Assembly (NCBI RefSeq): GCF_003443535.1
Contig: NZ_CP031946.1
Span: forward strand, 1,798,001 to 1,862,000
Origin: Ruegeria sp. AD91A
Lineage (GTDB): Bacteria; Pseudomonadota; Alphaproteobacteria; Rhodobacterales; Rhodobacteraceae
Direction of reading: 5' to 3'
DNA: 64,000 nucleotides
Shown: piece after piece, positions 27,345 through 36,203 of the stretch
Position numbering within the stretch: the stretch's first letter is position 1
Layout: each line of letters opens with the position of its first letter
The notes under the pieces: model-generated
What the model saw: the letters and a program-made list of their open reading frames with translations, nothing else
Told to the model about the DNA's origin: nothing
Database searches by the model: none
Made by a program: the position numbers and the translations under genes

Positions 27345-28052
27345 TCACTCTGGATTATTGAAGTAGGCGGCCAAAGCCGCAATCTCGTCATTGCTCAGCC
27401 TTCCGGCGATCATTTGCATAACCGGATGTGGCCGCTGTTTGTCCTTGTATGCGTGCATGGCGACAACAAAGTCCTCGTCGGGCCAATAGACGATCGATGG
27501 GATACCTTGGTCACCCCCTTTGATCTGGTGGCACGTCGTACATTCGCTGCTGAGATATGCGCCGTATTCGGGATCTCCCTGAATCGCCAGGATTGCTGGA
27601 TCGACGGAATGATCCGTACCTTTCGCGGTTGGGTCCGCTTCGGGAATATCACGAGGATTGTCTGAAAACGCCCGCAAATAGGCAATCACGTTGGCACGGT
27701 CTTCCGGGTCTTTCAGGCCGCCAAAGCTCATCCTTGTACCCGACGCAAATGCACGTGGATTTTCGATATAGGCCGACAAAGTGTCAGCGTGCCATTCCAG
27801 ACCTGAATTTCCCGCGCGCACAAGGCTCTTGGAATAATTGAAACCATCGAGACCTGCGGCCTTGCGCCCAAAGACACCATTCAGATGCGGGCCGATTTTG
27901 TTTTCAGCTCCTTCGCCAACCTGATGGCAGCCTGTGCATTTGGCGAACACTGTTTTCCCGGCCTCGGCATCACCAAGGTCTTCGGTTGCGTAGGTCGATG
28001 TGGCTAAAGCCGCCAGAACCGCCGCGCACGCCACTATGTTCGACCACCGCAT
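27345..28052 (-). CDS. soxE: SoxE, diheme c-type cytochrome
   Basis: 235 aa. A signal peptide (MRWSNIVACAAVLAALATSTYA) precedes two cytochrome c domains with haem motifs CTGCH and CTTCH. The first domain closely resembles mitochondrial-type cytochrome c (GEGAENKIGPHLNGVFG, GTRMSFGGLKDPEDRANVIAYL); the second has the FccA-like HPVMQMIAGRLSNDEIAALAAYF end. It accepts electrons from SoxF. It starts two bases after the soxD stop. Confidence 0.92.
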   Translation of the reverse strand: MRWSNIVACAAVLAALATSTYATEDLGDAEAGKTVFAKCTGCHQVGEGAENKIGPHLNGVFGRKAAGLDGFNYSKSLVRAGNSGLEWHADTLSAYIENPRAFASGTRMSFGGLKDPEDRANVIAYLRAFSDNPRDIPEADPTAKGTDHSVDPAILAIQGDPEYGAYLSSECTTCHQIKGGDQGIPSIVYWPDEDFVVAMHAYKDKQRPHPVMQMIAGRLSNDEIAALAAYFNNPE

Positions 28053-28054
28053 GA

Positions 28055-29380
28055 TCAGCTTCCGAACGATTTGAGGTAGACAATCACGGCCTCAATATCA
28101 TCCGGCTTCCTGAGCCCAGCGAAAGACATTCGCGTGCCCTTCATGTAGTCCTTGGGTTTTGTCAGGAAGGCCGCCATTTCCTCATCCGTCCAAACAAGGC
28201 CGGCCTCGGCTGCGGCTTTCATTGCATTGGAGTATTTGAACCCCTCGACCGATCCTGCATTGGACCCGACAATCCCGTTCAATGCCGGCCCGGTGCTGTG
28301 CTTTGCACCTTCACCCACCTGATGGCAGGCTTTGCACTTCTTGAAGACTTTCTCTCCGGCGGCAACCAGTTCGGTCGCGTCGTCAGTCTTTTCGGCTTTT
28401 TGAAGGGCCGGTTCCGCCGCGGCTTCTTCCTCGGGCTTTGGTGCTGCGGCCGGAATGAACGACGGGCCGTCCGCAGTGAATGTCGGCAGCCCCTCCACGG
28501 TGGCATCATTCATCACCGAGTTCGACCCACCTTCTGGCGGCGTCTCGACCAGAAAAACAGAGCGCATCGTGACAGCGGCCTCTGCCTTGCAGTTCTTCAT
28601 GCAAGGTTCTTCGCGCCATTCAGCGTACTCGGTCTCGGGTCGCGTATCGACAACAAAACCGTCCTTGTTGTACATCTCGAATTCGGCAAAGTTTTCGTTG
28701 CTCAGTTCGAAATCGTCATCCACCAAATCATTTGAATACAGGATGTATGCAACAATCGCATAGGTCTCATCCGCGGTCAAAGTGCCTGCCTCACCAAATG
28801 GCATTGATCGGGAAATGTAATCCCAAGCGGTAGACAAATGCGGCCAGTAAGACCCTACGGTCTTCACGGGATCTTCGTTTGCAAGCGTGTCGAACCCGCC
28901 GGCAAGAACGGGCCAGTTGTCCACACCTTCAGCAAACTCGCCGTGACATGACGCGCAGCGGTCGGCAAACACTTCTTCCCCGGTCCAAACGTCGCCCGAA
29001 CCGACGGGCAAGCCACGCCCGTCCGGCAGAACATCAACATCCCAAGTCGCGATCTCCTCCCCCAAGGCGGGGCGTCCAATCCCATATATACCACCACGGC
29101 TCGGTGCAGGTGCGGTCAGGTTCGCCCCATTTGCTAACCGCTCCTCAGCAGCAGCCTGAATTTCCTGGACTTTGAGATCCAGTTGGGCTGCCCTGTCGGC
29201 TTCTGCCTGCGCTTTTTCTTGTGCGGCTGCTGCGTGGGCCTCAATCTGACCCACCCGGGTTTCCAAAGTTTCGATTTTCGATTGGCCGTAGTTTCTGTTG
29301 GCGAAGACCAACGCCCCCGCAAGCACCAACGCTGTGCCGCCGAATACCGGCAGGAAAACATGACTAAGAGACTTCGACAT
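28055..29380 (-). CDS. soxD: SoxD, diheme cytochrome subunit of sulfur dehydrogenase
   Basis: 441 aa. It starts with a hydrophobic anchor or signal (FGGTALVLAGALVFANR) and an Ala/Glu-rich coiled stretch (residues 35-90), followed by a cytochrome domain with CASCH, an Ala/Pro/Glu linker, and a second cytochrome domain with CKACH near the C-terminus. SoxD carries electrons from the molybdenum protein SoxC; SoxCD oxidises the sulfane sulfur bound to SoxY. It overlaps soxC by 17 bases. Confidence 0.94.
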   Translation of the reverse strand: MSKSLSHVFLPVFGGTALVLAGALVFANRNYGQSKIETLETRVGQIEAHAAAAQEKAQAEADRAAQLDLKVQEIQAAAEERLANGANLTAPAPSRGGIYGIGRPALGEEIATWDVDVLPDGRGLPVGSGDVWTGEEVFADRCASCHGEFAEGVDNWPVLAGGFDTLANEDPVKTVGSYWPHLSTAWDYISRSMPFGEAGTLTADETYAIVAYILYSNDLVDDDFELSNENFAEFEMYNKDGFVVDTRPETEYAEWREEPCMKNCKAEAAVTMRSVFLVETPPEGGSNSVMNDATVEGLPTFTADGPSFIPAAAPKPEEEAAAEPALQKAEKTDDATELVAAGEKVFKKCKACHQVGEGAKHSTGPALNGIVGSNAGSVEGFKYSNAMKAAAEAGLVWTDEEMAAFLTKPKDYMKGTRMSFAGLRKPDDIEAVIVYLKSFGS

Positions 29381-30644
29381 TCTCAGCGATCCCTTCTGCG
29401 CTTACGTACCACGTCTGGATACAGTTGTTGTGATAGACCGAGTTTTCCCCGCGCTTTTCGCGCAGCTGGTCTTTGGTTGGCTGTACGTAGCCGGTTTCGT
29501 CTATTGCTCGGGCCTGTAGGAGCATGGGTGCCCCGTCCCAATTCGTGTCGAGATAGAAACGCGACAAAGCCTTGGAGTCGCCCTGCTTGCCAAGGCGTGC
29601 CGTTTCCCACGTGATGCCGCCGTCCTTGGATACATCGACACGGGTAATCTGTCCGTGGCCTGACCATGCAAGCCCTGAAATCACCAGCGGCCCGGGCCCA
29701 TGTTTGATCGGCATTTGCGGGCTGGGCGAGGTTATGACAGATTTCGCATCCATCACCCAAGTCCATTTCTGGGCTGTGCCATCAGCATAAACATCGGTGT
29801 ATTTCGAAGTTTCTTCGCGGCTTTCGACTGCCCTATCGACAACCTCGATGCGGCGTAGCCACTTGACCCACATGTTGCCTTCCCAGCCTGGCACGACCAG
29901 GCGCACGGGATAGCCATGCTCCATCCGCAGGGCTTCGCCATTTGCCTTGAAGGCCACCAACACATCATCCAGCGCTTTTTCCATCGGAATGGAGCGGCCA
30001 TTGGACGACGCATCAGCGCCCTCAACATAGACCCACTTGTCGGGCGAGATATCGGCGCCTGCTTCCTGCAACAGCGTGCGCAGCGGAACACCGGTGTATT
30101 CCATATTGTGAATCATGCCGTGGGTGAATTGCGCACCGTTGAGTTGCGCGCCTGCCCACTCCATCCCGGTATTTGCCGCACATTCGCAGAAATACACGTG
30201 GTTTTCGCGCGGAAACCGCTCGATGTCGTCGTAAGTTAATACAAGCGGGCGATCGACCAGCCCGTTGATCATCAGGCGATAGTCCTCTTTGCGCAGCTCA
30301 ATCGCACCCGAATGGTGACGCTCAAAAGCACATCCCTGGGGTGTGATTGTGCCATCAAGCGCGTGGATCGGAGTAAAGTTGATCGACGAAATCGGAGAGG
30401 CGGTCAGCCATTCCACATTGCGGCGCACGACATGGGATTCATAGCTTATCGGCATACCATAAGGTGCCTCGTCAACGCCTGCACCCGTGTAAGACGCCCA
30501 ATCCTGAAGCTCTGTTATCAGGGGGTCGGGCGTTTCTGCCACTGCCGCACCTGCAACTGACCCCGCGGCGACCGCGGCACTGCCTTTCAGGAAGGCCCGG
30601 CGGGACGGTTTGAACGCGTCATCCATATCTCTTAAGGTCTCCAT
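29364..30644 (-). CDS. soxC: SoxC, molybdenum sulfur dehydrogenase subunit
   Basis: About 426 aa. The N-terminus holds a twin-arginine signal (PSRRAFLKGSAAVAAG); METLRDMDDAF is chosen as start, but an ATG six codons later is also possible. The sulfite-oxidase Mo domain is clear: GCAFERHHSG, the Cys in YFCECAANTGMEW, EHGYPVRLVVPGWEGNMWVKWL and the dimerisation domain starting SPQMPIKHG. With SoxD it performs the six-electron oxidation of SoxYZ-bound sulfane in the periplasm. Presence of soxCD suggests thiosulfate goes fully to sulfate without sulfur globules. Confidence 0.95.
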   Translation of the reverse strand: METLRDMDDAFKPSRRAFLKGSAAVAAGSVAGAAVAETPDPLITELQDWASYTGAGVDEAPYGMPISYESHVVRRNVEWLTASPISSINFTPIHALDGTITPQGCAFERHHSGAIELRKEDYRLMINGLVDRPLVLTYDDIERFPRENHVYFCECAANTGMEWAGAQLNGAQFTHGMIHNMEYTGVPLRTLLQEAGADISPDKWVYVEGADASSNGRSIPMEKALDDVLVAFKANGEALRMEHGYPVRLVVPGWEGNMWVKWLRRIEVVDRAVESREETSKYTDVYADGTAQKWTWVMDAKSVITSPSPQMPIKHGPGPLVISGLAWSGHGQITRVDVSKDGGITWETARLGKQGDSKALSRFYLDTNWDGAPMLLQARAIDETGYVQPTKDQLREKRGENSVYHNNCIQTWYVSAEGIAENVEVS

Positions 30645-30651
30645 CTGTTTC

Positions 30652-32349
30652 TTATGCGCCGACGACATCGACGCTGGTGTTCTCTTGCACTGTTACAGTG
30701 CCTAGATTGCGAATGTGGTTTTCGACGACATCCCAGATCGGCGGGCCCTCGGTACCTTCGTTGACACTGGCCCACCCCGCCACAACGTAGGTTTTCGACG
30801 GATCAATCGCTTCACCTGTCTTGAGCAGGGTCATTTCGCTGATCCGCTGCCCTTGCGGCTTGGTCACGTCGATGCGGTAACCAAGCCCACCGACACGGAC
30901 CATGTCGCCGCCCTGCTGATAGTAAGGATCAGGGTTGAACAGGTTGTCGCCGACATCCTCGAGGATCACATGGATGAATTCACCTGTCATTTCTGTGCGA
31001 TATGCATTCGGGTAAGACATCGAGGTGACGTTCCAGATGTCCTCGCGCGTAATCTCCTGCCCCGGCAGGATCGACGGGCCCCATCGGACGCCAGGCGACA
31101 TGGCAATGTCTGCCTCACGTTCTTTAAGCAGGGCGTCGCAGATCAGATCATCCCAAGTGCCGTTGAAATTGCCGCGACGATAGAGCAACGAGTCCGTTTT
31201 ACCGATCACTTCGCTGAGCGTCGCCTCATACGGCGCGCGCTGCTCATCTATCAGAGCGGTGATCGCAGGATCCGGAGCTATAACATCAGAGAAAACCGGG
31301 ATCAGCTTGTGCTTCAACCCCATCAACTGCCCGTCCCGTACATCCAGGTCCACGCGGCTGACGAATTTTCCGTTCGAGCCTGACGCGATGATATGTGTTT
31401 TGCCCACCAGAACCGGCTCGGGCAGCGCGTCATGAGTGTGGCCACTGAGGATCACGTCGATCCCCTGCACCCGGCCTGCCATTTTTTTATCTACGTCAAA
31501 GCCGTTGTGGCTGAGGACGACGACGACATCGGCTCCGGCATCGCGTACCTCGTCAACCATTGACTGCATGTTCTCATCCCGGATACCGAAAGAGTATTCA
31601 GGGAACATCCAGCCCGGGTTCGCGATTGGCATATATGGGAATGCCTGCCCGATAACGGCAATTTTTGCACCGCCCCGGTCAAAGAACTTGTAGGGTTTGA
31701 ACAATTCCGCAGGTTCATCCCATTCGGCATCAAAAATGTTCTGGCCCAAGGCTGCAAAGGGCAAACCTTCGACGATTTCGTTCACTCTGTCGCTGCCCAG
31801 CGTGAACTCCCAATGGAAGGTCATTGCATCAGGTTTCAGCGCGTTCATGACATTGACCATGTCCTGACCGGCCGTCTGGTAACAGGTGTAAGACCCGTGC
31901 CAGGTATCGCCGCCATCCAAAAGCAGGGCATCGGGCCGGTCAGCACGGATGGCGTTTATGACGGTAGAAACCCGGTCCAAGCCACCGACCCGACCATAGG
32001 TCTTTGCCAGTGCCGCAAAGTCGTCGTAGGTCAGCGCATAGGCGGAAGGGCTGCCATCTTCGATTCCGTAGGCCTTGCGGAACGCAGCCCCCGTGACGTG
32101 CGGCATCTGCCCCTTTGCCTCGCCGATACCAAGATTTATCTCAGGTTCACGGAAGAAAATCGGTTTGAGTTGCGCGTGAATGTCAGTGACATGGATCAGG
32201 CTGATATTGCCAAAGGTCTCAAACTCTAGCAGCTGATCCTGCGTCAGACTTTGCTGCGCTGCAAGTCTGGCCCAGTTGCCAAACCCGGATGCCCCGTACA
32301 GAGCCGATGCCGCCATTGAAACCTGCAAGAAGTCACGTCGAGAAATCAT
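30652..32349 (-). CDS. soxB: SoxB, thiosulfohydrolase
   Basis: 565 aa, usual length. Tat signal SRRDFLQVSMAAS, then the dimanganese 5'-nucleotidase-like core: VTDIHAQLKP, LDGGDTWHGS, VVLSHNGFDVDKK and LSGHTHDALP supply the metal ligands. It hydrolyses the sulfonate from SoxY-bound S-thiosulfonate, releasing sulfate. The gene follows soxA after an 87-base gap that holds a terminator-like hairpin and an inverted repeat, so it may also have its own promoter. Confidence 0.97.
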   Translation of the reverse strand: MISRRDFLQVSMAASALYGASGFGNWARLAAQQSLTQDQLLEFETFGNISLIHVTDIHAQLKPIFFREPEINLGIGEAKGQMPHVTGAAFRKAYGIEDGSPSAYALTYDDFAALAKTYGRVGGLDRVSTVINAIRADRPDALLLDGGDTWHGSYTCYQTAGQDMVNVMNALKPDAMTFHWEFTLGSDRVNEIVEGLPFAALGQNIFDAEWDEPAELFKPYKFFDRGGAKIAVIGQAFPYMPIANPGWMFPEYSFGIRDENMQSMVDEVRDAGADVVVVLSHNGFDVDKKMAGRVQGIDVILSGHTHDALPEPVLVGKTHIIASGSNGKFVSRVDLDVRDGQLMGLKHKLIPVFSDVIAPDPAITALIDEQRAPYEATLSEVIGKTDSLLYRRGNFNGTWDDLICDALLKEREADIAMSPGVRWGPSILPGQEITREDIWNVTSMSYPNAYRTEMTGEFIHVILEDVGDNLFNPDPYYQQGGDMVRVGGLGYRIDVTKPQGQRISEMTLLKTGEAIDPSKTYVVAGWASVNEGTEGPPIWDVVENHIRNLGTVTVQENTSVDVVGA

Positions 32350-32366
32350 CTTTCAGCTTTCCTATA

Positions 32367-32382
32367 ACACATATAAATGTGT
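32367..32382 (-). promoter_or_regulatory. Inverted repeat upstream of soxB
   Basis: ACACAT-ATAA-ATGTGT is a perfect 6-4-6 inverted repeat in an AT-rich spot, 17 bases before the soxB ATG. Its AT-richness suits an operator or part of a promoter rather than a terminator. A regulator for it cannot be named. Confidence 0.4.
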
Positions 32383-32397
32383 GAATGTTGTTTTCAT

Positions 32398-32430
32398 GAA
32401 AAACCCGCGCCGGGCATCGCCAACGCGGGT
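32398..32430 (-). terminator. Rho-independent-type hairpin between soxA and soxB
   Basis: On the minus strand, ACCCGCG and CGCGGGT form a 7-bp GC-rich stem with a 14-base loop, followed at once by a run of five T. It lies 7 bases after the soxA stop, so soxXYZA could end here with only part of transcription reading into soxB and beyond. Confidence 0.7.
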
Positions 32431-32436
32431 CATTCG

Positions 32437-33282
32437 TTACTGGCGCACAGCCGGAGTTTCGACTGAAAGCCCGTTGCTACGCGAGGCAACATAGAGCTCC
32501 AGCGCACGGAACTCGTCCGAACCTTCGGCAAAGGTTTCCGCCCGTGTATCACGAATACAACCGCGGAAACGATTGTGTCGCGAGATCAGCTTGGCCTGTT
32601 TTAAGCGGTAAGTCGGGAACCCGTTGATCATTCCCTGGCTCAGGTGATCCGCTCGGATCATGTTGCCCCAATTGTCTTCATGACAGTTGGCACAGCTCAG
32701 CTCCAACTGACCATAGCGGGTATAATACATTTCCTTGCCCTGTTCCCAATACGGGGCGGCATCACCGTCAATGGCAATGTTCATGGGCATTCCGCGTGAC
32801 TGCAGACCGATCAAAGCGACCATACCCTGCATATCTCCACCGGACCATTTCCAGGCGTCGGCTTCCATACGCTCCGTGCGACACTCATTGATCAGATCTT
32901 CCATGACCACCAGCTTGCCGGTTTCGTCATCAACCTTTGGCATGGAAGCCTGCAATCCCTTGAAGCTTTCCACCCCGTCGTGGCACGACGCACAACTATT
33001 TTCGGCAGCCCCATCAACCGTCTCAAAGAGGTCGGCGGCCTGGTCGACGAAGATCATCGCCGGATTGTCGAAATCATCGATCTGAAGGGCCTGGGTCTCA
33101 TTCGTACGGAAATGCCAACCCGAATAGATCGTGTCCAGGTTTTCCAGATGCGCCGGAGCTTCGGTGACCGAGGTCATGTCCAGCTCGCCATTGATCACCA
33201 GATTGTCTTCGTCCGGTCCGGCCATTGCTGCCACTGGGAAAACCAGAACTGCTGCGATCGCCGTAAGTGCCTTAGTATTCAT
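32437..33282 (-). CDS. soxA: SoxA, diheme c-type cytochrome of SoxAX
   Basis: 281 aa from the ATG after a GGAGG site; signal peptide MNTKALTAIAAVLVFPVAAMA. Two haem motifs, CASCH and CANCH, and the catalytic cysteine in FRGCIRD (the haem ligand that becomes persulfide) are present, so this is the diheme form. With SoxX it attaches thiosulfate oxidatively to the SoxY cysteine in the periplasm. A terminator-like hairpin follows the gene. Confidence 0.96.
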   Translation of the reverse strand: MNTKALTAIAAVLVFPVAAMAGPDEDNLVINGELDMTSVTEAPAHLENLDTIYSGWHFRTNETQALQIDDFDNPAMIFVDQAADLFETVDGAAENSCASCHDGVESFKGLQASMPKVDDETGKLVVMEDLINECRTERMEADAWKWSGGDMQGMVALIGLQSRGMPMNIAIDGDAAPYWEQGKEMYYTRYGQLELSCANCHEDNWGNMIRADHLSQGMINGFPTYRLKQAKLISRHNRFRGCIRDTRAETFAEGSDEFRALELYVASRSNGLSVETPAVRQ

Positions 33283-33352
33283 TTCGTTCCTCCCTTGGTG
33301 GACCAGCGCCAAAATTCATGTCCGGCGCTGATCTGCCTTAGTGGTCGAGCCG

Positions 33353-33682
33353 TCAGGCGATCTCGATCGATTTTTTCTCGTCGTAGACAGAGCCGTCGTC
33401 ATCGTACCAGGTGAATACGAACTCACCTGCCTCAGGCACGGTTGCCTCAAACTGGAAATACGGATTGGTTGAAATTGCCGGCTCCATCGTCACATCGACC
33501 ACCATTTCGCCGTTAAACTCGCAGGTGAAACGGTTGATGATCGACCGAGGTATGACGTTGCCTTCTTTGTCCTTACGCTGTCCGCTTTCCATCTTGTGGC
33601 TGATCAGTGTCTTGATCGTGACGGTTTCGCCAGCAGCGGCTTTCTTCGGAACCTTGACGCGGGGTTTCACACCGGATGCCAT
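33353..33682 (-). CDS. soxZ: SoxZ, sulfur carrier partner
   Basis: 109 aa with no signal peptide; it is exported with SoxY. Family features: KPRVKVPKKAAAGETVTIKTLISH at the N-terminus (shown as PRVKVPKKAA and TIKTLISHKMESGQR) and an immunoglobulin-like C-terminus EFVFTWYDDDGSVY. It forms the SoxYZ heterodimer that carries intermediates through the cycle. It starts 36 bases after soxY. Confidence 0.96.
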   Translation of the reverse strand: MASGVKPRVKVPKKAAAGETVTIKTLISHKMESGQRKDKEGNVIPRSIINRFTCEFNGEMVVDVTMEPAISTNPYFQFEATVPEAGEFVFTWYDDDGSVYDEKKSIEIA

Positions 33683-33718
33683 TGGTTAGTCTCCTGTTCT
33701 TCGAGGCATGCGTGGCTA

Positions 33719-34135
33719 TCAGCCGCCGCAGCCGCCGATTGTAACTTTTACGGTCGCGGATGCCTTGGCAAAACTGCCATCTGCCATTTTCGCCACGGCA
33801 ATCACGTCTTGCGTTCCCGCAAGACGGATGCGGGTTGAAGCGGCTTGTTCAGCAGCCAGCGGGCCGAAATTGAACGTTGCAACGCCCGGTTCGGGGTTGC
33901 CTGCGGCCACGATCAGAATCGAAGTGGCACCCGGGGCGCTTACTTCGATCGGTACGGTGTTTCCGTTCTCGGCAATTTCAGGTGCCGTCAGTGTCACACC
34001 GCCGTCTGCCACATCCGCCCCACCGGTAAACGCGGCAATCGCATCCTCAGCGGCCGCATTTGCACGGAGCGGCATTATTGTCAGGAACGCGGCGCCCAGC
34101 CCAAGGGCCAGAGTCTCGCGGCGAGAGAGTTCCAT
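33719..34135 (-). CDS. soxY: SoxY, sulfur carrier protein
   Basis: 138 aa. The start follows AAGGAGATTGAAA. It has a twin-arginine signal (ELSRRETLALGLGAAF), and the protein ends in GGCGG, the swinging arm whose cysteine covalently carries sulfur intermediates. Nine upstream codons in frame have no ribosome site and are excluded. Confidence 0.97.
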   Translation of the reverse strand: MELSRRETLALGLGAAFLTIMPLRANAAAEDAIAAFTGGADVADGGVTLTAPEIAENGNTVPIEVSAPGATSILIVAAGNPEPGVATFNFGPLAAEQAASTRIRLAGTQDVIAVAKMADGSFAKASATVKVTIGGCGG

Positions 34136-34181
34136 TTTCAATCTCCTTTGAATCTTCGACAATCACGCTATGAAAGCGCGA

Positions 34182-34658
34182 CTATTGCTCTTTCAGGGTC
34201 GCAAGAAACGCGACCACGTCCTCGATATCCTGCGCTGTCAGGATCGGCGTCAGTGGTTCAGTCGGGGCTTTGCCGGTATAGGCATCGCCCGGGCGGATAT
34301 AGCCGTCATTCTTGTAGAACGCTGGCATTACCGTGCCTTCGAACGTCATTTTTGCATTTGCGACCAATCCGCGAAGCTCGGCCTCAGACCAACGATCACC
34401 AGCGCCATCCAGCGTCGGACCAACCTCGCCCTGGAATGGAATGTCGGCCAAAGCCGATACCGCGTGGCACGCCACGCAATTGCCTTTTGACTTATCGCCA
34501 ACGATAAGTGCGCCATTTGCCGCATCACCGGCGGCGCCGCTCAAAGACACCTCTACCTCACCATATTCACCATAGGTTACGTTTTCCGGGTCTGTCTCCG
34601 CTGCAAAAGCGGCACCCCCCGTCATTGCGCAGACCAATGTTAAGAGTCTCAGCTTCAT
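34182..34658 (-). CDS. soxX: SoxX, monohaem cytochrome c of SoxAX
   Basis: 158 aa from the ATG behind GGGAGGGATC; signal peptide MKLRLLTLVCAMTGGAAFA. One haem motif CVACH, with the methionine ligand in the GTVMPAFY segment. It passes electrons from SoxA to a small cytochrome c. It is the first gene of soxXYZA and is preceded by a 131-base gap holding a clear repressor-type operator. Confidence 0.95.
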   Translation of the reverse strand: MKLRLLTLVCAMTGGAAFAAETDPENVTYGEYGEVEVSLSGAAGDAANGALIVGDKSKGNCVACHAVSALADIPFQGEVGPTLDGAGDRWSEAELRGLVANAKMTFEGTVMPAFYKNDGYIRPGDAYTGKAPTEPLTPILTAQDIEDVVAFLATLKEQ

Positions 34659-34750
34659 GATCCCTCCCATTTGCTAATACGCCGACGGCGCCTTGCGACC
34701 CAAAGCATTTGTGTACCGTAGTCGACGAGTGCGGCCTGTCGCAACATTAA

Positions 34751-34766
34751 ATTCATTACAATGAAT
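34751..34766 (-). promoter_or_regulatory. SoxR operator candidate upstream of soxX
   Basis: ATTCATTACAATGAAT is a perfect palindromic ATTC-N8-GAAT site, 92 bases upstream of the soxX ATG in AT-rich DNA between soxW and soxX. That motif is known for the persulfide-responsive ArsR repressors SqrR/SoxR/BigR family, and Paracoccus SoxR binds the matching intergenic region. Confidence 0.75.
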
Positions 34767-34789
34767 TTTTTTATTTATAACCCCGACCC

Positions 34790-35368
34790 TCAATCTTGCG
34801 AAACATTGTTTCGCTCCTGAATGCGTCGCGCGTGATACCGCTGGAAATCTTCACCATTATCAAGTTCGTACCGCTTCTCGTAGACCCAGGTGAAAAGGTC
34901 CAAAGTTGTTCCTTTGGCGAACGCTCCCGGCATAACTGCAACCGCAGCTTCAATGGCAGTGGCGTCCTCGGGCACCTCTTCGGGAAGAAATACAAGGGTC
35001 GGGGTAAACAGAATCGCCCATTTGCGCATCAGCGCTCTTTGCTCGCTCTCTTCCCCATCAAAGTCGGTGGCCGTGGTGCTTCCATGCAAATCCAGTTGGA
35101 CGACAAAGAAGTTCTCTTCGATGAACGCCGCCAGGTCAGGCTGGGGGAAAACCTCTTCATGCATTTTCTTGCAATAGATGCAGCCTTGTTGCTCGATAAA
35201 CAAAACCAACCGCTTGCCTTCACCTGACGCCTCTTCAAGATCCTCGCGAAGGTCTTTGAACGTGTCGCGCATCCACGGCGTTTTGTGCAACCCATCGTCG
35301 CCAATCTCAGCAGCGGAAACTGCCACGCCTACCAAGCACGCCATCAATATTGACAATGTTCGCTTCAT
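34790..35368 (-). CDS. soxW: SoxW, periplasmic thioredoxin
   Basis: 192 aa with signal peptide MKRTLSILMACLVGVAVSA. The active site is GCIYCKKMHEEVF (C-x-x-C) within a thioredoxin fold, with the cis-Pro region ILFTPTLVFL. SoxW is reduced by SoxV and keeps periplasmic Sox thiols reduced. A much longer open frame reaching to about 36151 covers soxV out of frame and is not coding. The gene starts 14 bases after soxV. Confidence 0.92.
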   Translation of the reverse strand: MKRTLSILMACLVGVAVSAAEIGDDGLHKTPWMRDTFKDLREDLEEASGEGKRLVLFIEQQGCIYCKKMHEEVFPQPDLAAFIEENFFVVQLDLHGSTTATDFDGEESEQRALMRKWAILFTPTLVFLPEEVPEDATAIEAAVAVMPGAFAKGTTLDLFTWVYEKRYELDNGEDFQRYHARRIQERNNVSQD

Positions 35369-35382
35369 GTTTTCCTCCCGTT

Positions 35383-36123
35383 TTATCCAATGACTGCAAG
35401 CCAGGGCATATGGACCAGCATCCATTGGGCGACTTGATTGATGGAGTTGGTTGCGATCAGGACGCCGAACAGGATCAACAACGCCCCCATCACCTTCTCG
35501 ATCAGAGACAAATGCTTTCTGAACCGTGCCATCCACTGCATGAAGGGGCGAACCAAGAAAGCCGCCAGAACAAACGGCGCGGTCATTCCTACCCCGTAGA
35601 CGAACAAAAGAACCGCTCCACGCCAAGCCGTCTCGGTTCCGGCCGCTGTAAACAGGATTGAAGCGAGCACCGGCCCGACACAGGGCGTCCAGCCAAAAGC
35701 AAATGCCAGTCCAAGAACATATGCTCCGATCAGGCTCACGTTTGATGTCTCGCCGACGTCTGCCCGAAACTGTCGATACAGGAACCCGATGCGAATCAGC
35801 CCAAGGAAATGCAAACCCATCGTCACGATGATGGCTGCCGCTATCCAACGAAGGATATCGAAGTATTCGCGAACAAGTTGTCCGAATATCGAAGCCGTGG
35901 CTCCGAGAGCCATAAAAATCGTTATGATCCCCGCTGCAAATGCGATTGCAGCAAGCGTTGCTCTGCGGCGAACGTTGCCGGAAATAGCTGAATTCGCAGA
36001 AATCTGCTCCATCCCGACACCCGCCAGATAACTGAGGTAAAACGGCACAATTGGAAGGATGCAGGGGGACAGAAATGACAACAGCCCTGCGACCAGAGCT
36101 CCTGCAAATGTAATGTCGAGCAT
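35383..36123 (-). CDS. soxV: SoxV, CcdA-type thiol-reductant transporter
   Basis: 246 aa, six to seven membrane helices. The redox cysteines are in SFLSPCILPIVPFYLS and FGWTPCVGPVLA, the two motifs of the CcdA/DsbD beta family. It moves reductant from cytoplasmic thioredoxin to SoxW and SoxS. An earlier TTG two codons upstream is less likely than the ATG. It is first in the minus-strand sox run and divergent from soxS. Confidence 0.93.
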   Translation of the reverse strand: MLDITFAGALVAGLLSFLSPCILPIVPFYLSYLAGVGMEQISANSAISGNVRRRATLAAIAFAAGIITIFMALGATASIFGQLVREYFDILRWIAAAIIVTMGLHFLGLIRIGFLYRQFRADVGETSNVSLIGAYVLGLAFAFGWTPCVGPVLASILFTAAGTETAWRGAVLLFVYGVGMTAPFVLAAFLVRPFMQWMARFRKHLSLIEKVMGALLILFGVLIATNSINQVAQWMLVHMPWLAVIG

Positions 36124-36149
36124 GGTCAAACCTGTCCTGGCGAGCTATC

Positions 36150-36165
36150 ATTCATACATTCAAAG
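36150..36165. promoter_or_regulatory. Weak SoxR-type half operator between soxV and soxS
   Basis: ATTCATACATTCAAAG keeps the left arm of the ATTC-N8-GAAT motif; the right arm is degenerate. The first ten bases are identical to a site in front of the second ArsR gene at 55230. The location matches the second SoxR-binding region reported in Paracoccus (soxS-soxV). Confidence 0.45.
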
Positions 36166-36203
36166 TAATAAAGATATGTCGCCGCGGTCAATCGGAGCTT
36201 GAG

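Noticed and set aside
35369..36151. N-terminal extension of soxW reaching over soxV
   Set aside because: The extension is an out-of-frame reading of soxV; the signal peptide start at 35368 with its ribosome site is the real one.
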